From CAYLZW01 sp964388085 (GTDB taxonomy: Bacteria; Myxococcota; UBA727; CAYLZW01): a stretch of 6,553 bases of DNA. The stretch covers positions 1 through 6,553 of the forward strand of contig CAYLZW010000312.1 of the NCBI GenBank assembly GCA_964388085.1, written 5' to 3'. Shown piece after piece: positions 6,138 through 6,553 of this stretch (the stretch's first letter is position 1; the number at the start of each line of letters is the position of its first letter). The notes under the pieces are model-generated. The model was not told the DNA's origin. It made no database searches and was given only the letters and a program-made list of their open reading frames with translations. A program made the position numbers and the translations under genes.

Positions 6138-6244
6138 GGTAGAGACTTCGGCCACCAACCCTCAAATTTGCGTAACGGAGCCAGGAGCGAAGACGGGGCC
6201 TCCGGCGCGGGCCCCGGACAGACGCAAAGTTTGCAGGAGCCCGC
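6138..6244. other. Intergenic spacer with hairpin and paired AT-rich inverted repeats
   Basis: This is the longest non-coding stretch in the window if the ATPase starts at 6137. On the plus strand CAAATTTGCG (6163-6172) and CGCAAAGTTTG (6223-6233) form an imperfect inverted pair, and each is close to a palindrome on its own. Between them lies a GC-rich hairpin: CGGGGCC (6194-6200) and GGCCCCG (6210-6216), a 7-bp stem with a 9-nt loop. No convincing -35/-10 pair is seen. The spacer may hold the end of the HNH transcript and the promoter or operator of the ATPase unit. Confidence 0.4.
6194..6216 (-). terminator. Possible hairpin terminator after the HNH gene
   Basis: A perfect 7-bp GC-rich stem with a 9-nt loop begins about 28 nt past the HNH stop codon, in the direction of transcription. 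It is followed on the minus strand by TCTTCGCTCC, not by a T-run, so termination is only a suggestion. Confidence 0.25.
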
Positions 6245-6553
6245 TCAGTCGGGGAGCAGCTCGGTGTTCCAGTAGGAGGCGGCCACCGGGTCGAGGAACG
6301 GCAGCCACTCCTTGTAGGGCACCTTGCCGAGCAGCGGCGTCAGCGTGCTCCACGACGGGCGGCGCGGCTCCCGCAGCAGCTTCATGGCCGCCTGCTTCGG
6401 CGTCCGGCCGCCCTTCGAGAGGTTGCAGCGCACGCACGAGCACACGACGTTCTCCCACGTGGTGCGCCCGCCCTGGGAGCGCGGCACGACGTGGTCGAGG
6501 TTCAGCTGGTGCCGCGGCAGCGTGCGCTCGCAGTACTGACAGGTGAAGCCGTC
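6245..6553 (-). CDS. HNH endonuclease, 5' end cut by window edge
   Basis: The open frame runs to the window edge and gives 102 C-terminal residues (counted here from the edge). It shows a complete treble-clef HNH nuclease: first zinc pair C5-x2-C8 (FTCQYC), the LDHVVPRSQGG core with catalytic H21, W33-E-N35, the second zinc pair C40-x2-C43 and N44 (CVRCNLSKGG). The family cuts DNA with a single metal ion; stand-alone bacterial members of about 180-200 residues with this core are common and mostly uncharacterised. About half the protein is probably missing. The tail after the nuclease core (WSTLTPLLGKVPYKEWLPFL ... ELLPD) is a helical extension. No methylase, toxin or intron sequence is visible beside it, so a restriction or homing role is not indicated. 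It is codirectional with the ATPase but separated by a spacer, so it is probably a separate unit. Confidence 0.92.
   Translation of the reverse strand, partial: DGFTCQYCERTLPRHQLNLDHVVPRSQGGRTTWENVVCSCVRCNLSKGGRTPKQAAMKLLREPRRPSWSTLTPLLGKVPYKEWLPFLDPVAASYWNTELLPD

Noticed and set aside
6245..6553. HNH gene as part of a homing intron, IscB or restriction system
   Set aside because: No RuvC-like domain, intron boundary, methylase or guide-RNA-like element is visible, though the N-terminal half lies outside the window.

Overview
The window is GC-rich DNA. Every convincing gene lies on the minus strand, so the region reads from the right-hand end (6553) to the left-hand end (1). The composition, the strong G/C preference at third codon positions, and the content (a FlhG/MinD-type ATPase next to a J-like/RodZ-type HTH protein, plus an RluD-type synthase and small conserved proteins) suggest a deltaproteobacterial or Myxococcota chromosome. 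That is an inference from style, not from a database match. No transposase, integrase, phage gene, CRISPR array, tRNA or rRNA is visible, and the region looks like core chromosome.

Layout in reading order. (1) 6553-6245: 3' part of an HNH endonuclease gene, cut at its N-terminus by the window edge. (2) 6244-6138: a non-coding spacer with a GC-rich hairpin between two AT-rich imperfect inverted repeats, the likeliest place for a transcription boundary. (3) 6137-5142: a MinD/ParA-family ATPase of FlhG/FleN type. (4) 5145-3710: a protein with a J-like N-terminal domain lacking HPD and a RodZ-type HTH at the C-terminus, joined by a long linker that carries a 15-bp tandem repeat (VTTPP in protein). 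A 100-N assembly gap sits inside the repeat. (5) 3709-3643: a short spacer with an inverted repeat. (6) 3642-3373: an unrecognised 89-residue protein. (7) 3363-2374: an RluA/RluD-type 23S rRNA pseudouridine synthase. (8) 2377-926: a 483-residue protein with TerB-like and LETM1-like segments and an Asp-rich tail. (9) 929-1: adenosine deaminase, cut at its C-terminus by the window edge.

Genes 3 and 4 overlap by TTGA (if the TTG start is right) and probably form one translationally coupled unit. Genes 6 to 9 form a second tight run: a 9-nt gap, then two successive ATGA stop/start overlaps. The most interesting part is the ATPase plus J-like/HTH pair. Both partners look like components of a localisation or assembly switch, yet no flagellar or division gene is near. 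The LETM1/TerB-like protein coupled to a ribosome-modifying enzyme is the second. The N-gap is explained by the tandem repeat: the repeat phase on each side is compatible with a real gap of 5 + 15k bases, not with 100, so the two halves are one gene.
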